Below, piece by piece: positions 60,636 to 62,721 of a stretch of DNA of 62,721 bases (position 1 is the stretch's first letter; every line of letters begins with the position of its first letter). The notes beneath the pieces were generated by a model. It was given only the letters and a program-made list of their open reading frames with translations. It was not told the origin of the DNA and made no database searches. Source of the DNA: Oscillibacter sp. (lineage in GTDB: Bacteria; Bacillota; Clostridia; Oscillospirales; Oscillospiraceae); contig JAFXQD010000052.1 of NCBI GenBank assembly GCA_017527365.1, forward strand, positions 1-62,721. Direction: 5' to 3'. The position numbers and the translations under genes were made by a program.

Positions 60636-62462
60636 ATGACCAAGGACGAGTTGCGGGAGAAGGCGAACGAACTGCCGTTATTGCCCGGCGTGTATCTCAT
60701 GCTGGACAAGTCCGGGAAAGTGATATACGTCGGCAAGGCGAAACGGCTGAAAAACCGCGTCAGCCAGTATTTTCAGGACGGCTCCGGGCATTCCGACAAA
60801 ACGCGCCGCATGGTTTCCATGATTGACCGTTTCGACACGATTATTGTAAGCAGCGAGTTCGAGGCGCTCATACTGGAAAACTCCCTGATTAAGCGCCATA
60901 TGCCCCGTTACAACATCCTCCTGAAAGACGACAAGGGCTATCCGTTCGTGCGCATGAGCGGGGGAGATTATCCGCGCTTTGCGATAGTCTCCAAGTACGC
61001 CGACGACGGGGCGCGGTATTTCGGGCCGTTCGGCGGGCGTAGCGAGACCCGCGCCGCCCTTGACGCCGTGCTTTCGGCGTTGCGCCTGCCGACCTGCCGC
61101 AAGCGGTTTCCCGCCGACATCGGCAAAGGCCGCCCGTGTCTCAACTACCATATGGGGCGTTGCGACGGCTTCTGCCGTCCGGAAATGTCGGCGGACGAGT
61201 ACCGCCGGCGCATGGAACAGGCGGCGCGGCTCCTCAACGGCAAAGCCAAAGAGTTATTGAAAGAGCTTGCGGCGTCCATGGAAGCCGCCGCCGCCGAACT
61301 CCGCTTTGAACAGGCCGCGCAAATCCGCGACCGTATCAACGCCATCGGCGCGTTGTCGAACAAGCAAACCGTGATAGCGGGGCTGTGCGCCGACACCGAC
61401 ATATGGGGCTTGTGCTTGGGCGAGGGAAAGAGCTGTTGCGCGATACTGCACATGGAGGACGGAAACCTGACAAGCCGCGAAACGTCGCTCTTTCAGACGC
61501 CCTTGGAAGAGTCGGAGGCGGAGACGCTTTCCGCGCTGGCGGCGCAATACTACCTGCCCCGCGCCGTACTGCCGCACGAAATCCTGTTGCCGTCGGACGC
61601 GGGCGGCTTGGACGCGCTGTCCGACGCGCTGTCGAAACGGGCGGGGCGCAAGGTCTGGGCGCACGTGCCCCGGCGCGGCGAAAAGGCGGATTTGCTCGCT
61701 ATGGCGCAACGCAACGCCGCAGAAGAAGCGCGCCGCGCCGCCACGGAGACCGAACGCGCCGCGCATACGCTGGAACGCTTGGCGAAAATGCTGGGCTTGG
61801 AAAACCCGCCCGGACGCATGGAAAGCTATGACATCTCCAACACGGGCAAGAGCGACATGGTCGCGTCCATGGTCGTCTACGACGGCATGAAGCCGCTCAA
61901 ATCGGCGTACCGCCGTTTCCATATCAAGGAATTGGACGCGCCCGACGACTACGCGTCCATGCGGGAAGTCCTGCGGCGGCGTCTGCAACGCGCCGCCGAC
62001 GGCGACGAAAAGTTTTTGCCCCTGCCCGACGTGTTCCTGATAGACGGCGGGGAAACCCACGCGAAAACCGCGCTGGAAGTTCTGGAAGGTTTCGGGCTGT
62101 CAATCCCCGTGTTCGGCATGGTCAAGGACGACCGCCACCGCACAAGGGCGTTAGTGTCGCCGACGGGGGAGGAAATCGGGATAGCCGCCGTTCCCGCCGT
62201 GTTCGCGCTGGTCGGGCGCATACAGGAGGAGACGCACCGTTTCGCTATCACGTTCCACCGGGAAAGCCATCGGAAGAGCGCGTTGCAATCGCAACTGGAC
62301 GCCGTGCCGGGAATCGGGGCGAAGCGGCGCGAGGCGTTGCGCAAGCGGTTCGGGAGCCTGAAAGCGATACGGGAGGCGGATATTGACGCGCTGTCGGAAG
62401 TCGTGCCGAAGAACGCCGCCGAAAATCTGTGGCGGGCGTTTCACGCGACGGAAGAAAAATAA
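60636..62462 (+). CDS. uvrC: Excinuclease ABC subunit C
   Basis: A 608-residue nucleotide excision repair nuclease. The GIY-YIG domain (about 13-95) contains GVYLM and VIYVGKAKRLKNR; the UVR motif that binds UvrB lies near 215-235 (ELRFEQAAQIRDRI); the RNase H-like 5' nuclease domain spans about 375-540 with DVFLIDGG; and two helix-hairpin-helix motifs end the protein (VPGIGAKRREAL). All four parts are intact. Start ATG 60636 follows GGAGGGGG. Confidence 0.97.
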   Translation: MTKDELREKANELPLLPGVYLMLDKSGKVIYVGKAKRLKNRVSQYFQDGSGHSDKTRRMVSMIDRFDTIIVSSEFEALILENSLIKRHMPRYNILLKDDKGYPFVRMSGGDYPRFAIVSKYADDGARYFGPFGGRSETRAALDAVLSALRLPTCRKRFPADIGKGRPCLNYHMGRCDGFCRPEMSADEYRRRMEQAARLLNGKAKELLKELAASMEAAAAELRFEQAAQIRDRINAIGALSNKQTVIAGLCADTDIWGLCLGEGKSCCAILHMEDGNLTSRETSLFQTPLEESEAETLSALAAQYYLPRAVLPHEILLPSDAGGLDALSDALSKRAGRKVWAHVPRRGEKADLLAMAQRNAAEEARRAATETERAAHTLERLAKMLGLENPPGRMESYDISNTGKSDMVASMVVYDGMKPLKSAYRRFHIKELDAPDDYASMREVLRRRLQRAADGDEKFLPLPDVFLIDGGETHAKTALEVLEGFGLSIPVFGMVKDDRHRTRALVSPTGEEIGIAAVPAVFALVGRIQEETHRFAITFHRESHRKSALQSQLDAVPGIGAKRREALRKRFGSLKAIREADIDALSEVVPKNAAENLWRAFHATEEK

Positions 62463-62555
62463 CGCCCGTCCCGCGCAAACGGGAAGGGCGGCGCTTTTGC
62501 GCTCCGCGTTTTGAAACAAGCGCGAAACGCCCCGCCCGGCAATGGGCGGGGCTGT
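62463..62555 (+). terminator. Two hairpins behind uvrC
   Basis: A first stem (CGCCCGTCCCG ... CGGGAAGGGCG) is followed by a second, GCCCCGCCC/GGGCGGGGC, at about 62527-62552. Neither has a clear T-run. Confidence 0.5.
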
Positions 62556-62622
62556 CGTTATGCTTCCGTTACCGCAAACTTAGAACTGCGCAAAAACAAT
62601 TCTGTCTGAGCGGATGAGGCGC

Positions 62623-62721
62623 CAAAAGTCTCCCCCTTTGGGGGAGATGTCGCCGCAAGGCGACAGAGGGGGTCTTTTTAAACCCCCTCCCGGCGCTCCG
62701 CGCCGCCCTCCCCAAAGGGGA
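62623..62721 (-). repeat. Interspersed two-hairpin repeat, copy D (cut by window end)
   Basis: Module 1 (CTCCCCCTTTGGGGGAG with TGTCGCCGCAAGGCGACA) is followed directly by module 2 (CCCTCCCGGCGC...GCGCCGCCCTCCCC). In copy B the modules come in the opposite order, so they are separable units. Confidence 0.7.

Overview
The window reads as a chromosomal segment of a GC-rich, anaerobic, spore-forming member of the Clostridia, most likely an Oscillospiraceae-like or related gut lineage. Support from sequence: a spore-coat basement cluster (SpoVM, SipL, SpoIVA), a SigH-like sigma factor, anaerobic enzymes (NrdG, an NfnAB-type pair, Rnf-like subunits), gapped low-complexity SSB, and short GC-rich hairpin repeats scattered between genes. 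No rRNA, tRNA or CRISPR array was seen. Long antisense reading frames are frequent because of the high GC and were discarded.

Layout. 1-1450: a truncated insertion-sequence transposase and a gene-poor AT-richer stretch. 1453-8658: an operon-like set of a patatin phospholipase, two large dynamin-like GTPases that overlap by ATGA, and a two-helix membrane protein; the architecture suggests a membrane-acting defence or stress system. 8913-10425: a DUF378 protein, a zinc-ribbon protein and a SigH-like sigma factor whose promoter implies a leaderless message. 10554-12902: ruvCAB, with a repeat inserted between ruvA and ruvB. 12985-13514: a RelE-type toxin-antitoxin pair. 13654-17058: a small membrane peptide, an easily missed 28-residue SpoVM, SipL and SpoIVA. 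17104-18495: rpsF-ssb-rpsR, divergent from prfB (18748), which lacks the usual programmed frameshift. 19991-28807: MATE exporter, a 1050-residue protein of unknown function, an aminotransferase, NfnAB-type oxidoreductase and a 46-residue protein. 28853-37851 (minus strand): SstT-type symporter, carbohydrate-binding lipoprotein, GtrA protein and two GH3 glycosidases, one membrane-anchored with inverted domain order. 38064-42790: NrdG, acetyltransferase, an orphan type IV pilin behind a long structured leader, a parvulin foldase, and a BrnT-type toxin-antitoxin. 42844-51617: HemW, then tatAAC followed by a Tat-exported FMN/FAD reductase and Rnf-like genes rnfC, rnfD-rnfG fusion, rnfE and a divergent rnfA. 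51749-62462: enolase, glycosyltransferase, lyxose/mannose isomerase, a probable PD-(D/E)XK nuclease of foreign composition, a heterodimeric ABC exporter with an operator-like palindrome, and uvrC.

Two gene sets deserve most attention. The patatin/dynamin operon looks like an uncharacterised relative of dynamin-based defence systems. The Tat/reductase/Rnf-like set lacks rnfB, fuses RnfD to RnfG, and its RnfA homologue has lost both cysteines that normally ligate the membrane [2Fe-2S] cluster, so it probably is not a classical ferredoxin:NAD Rnf pump; a flavin-based line from NAD(P)H to an exported reductase is the simplest reading.
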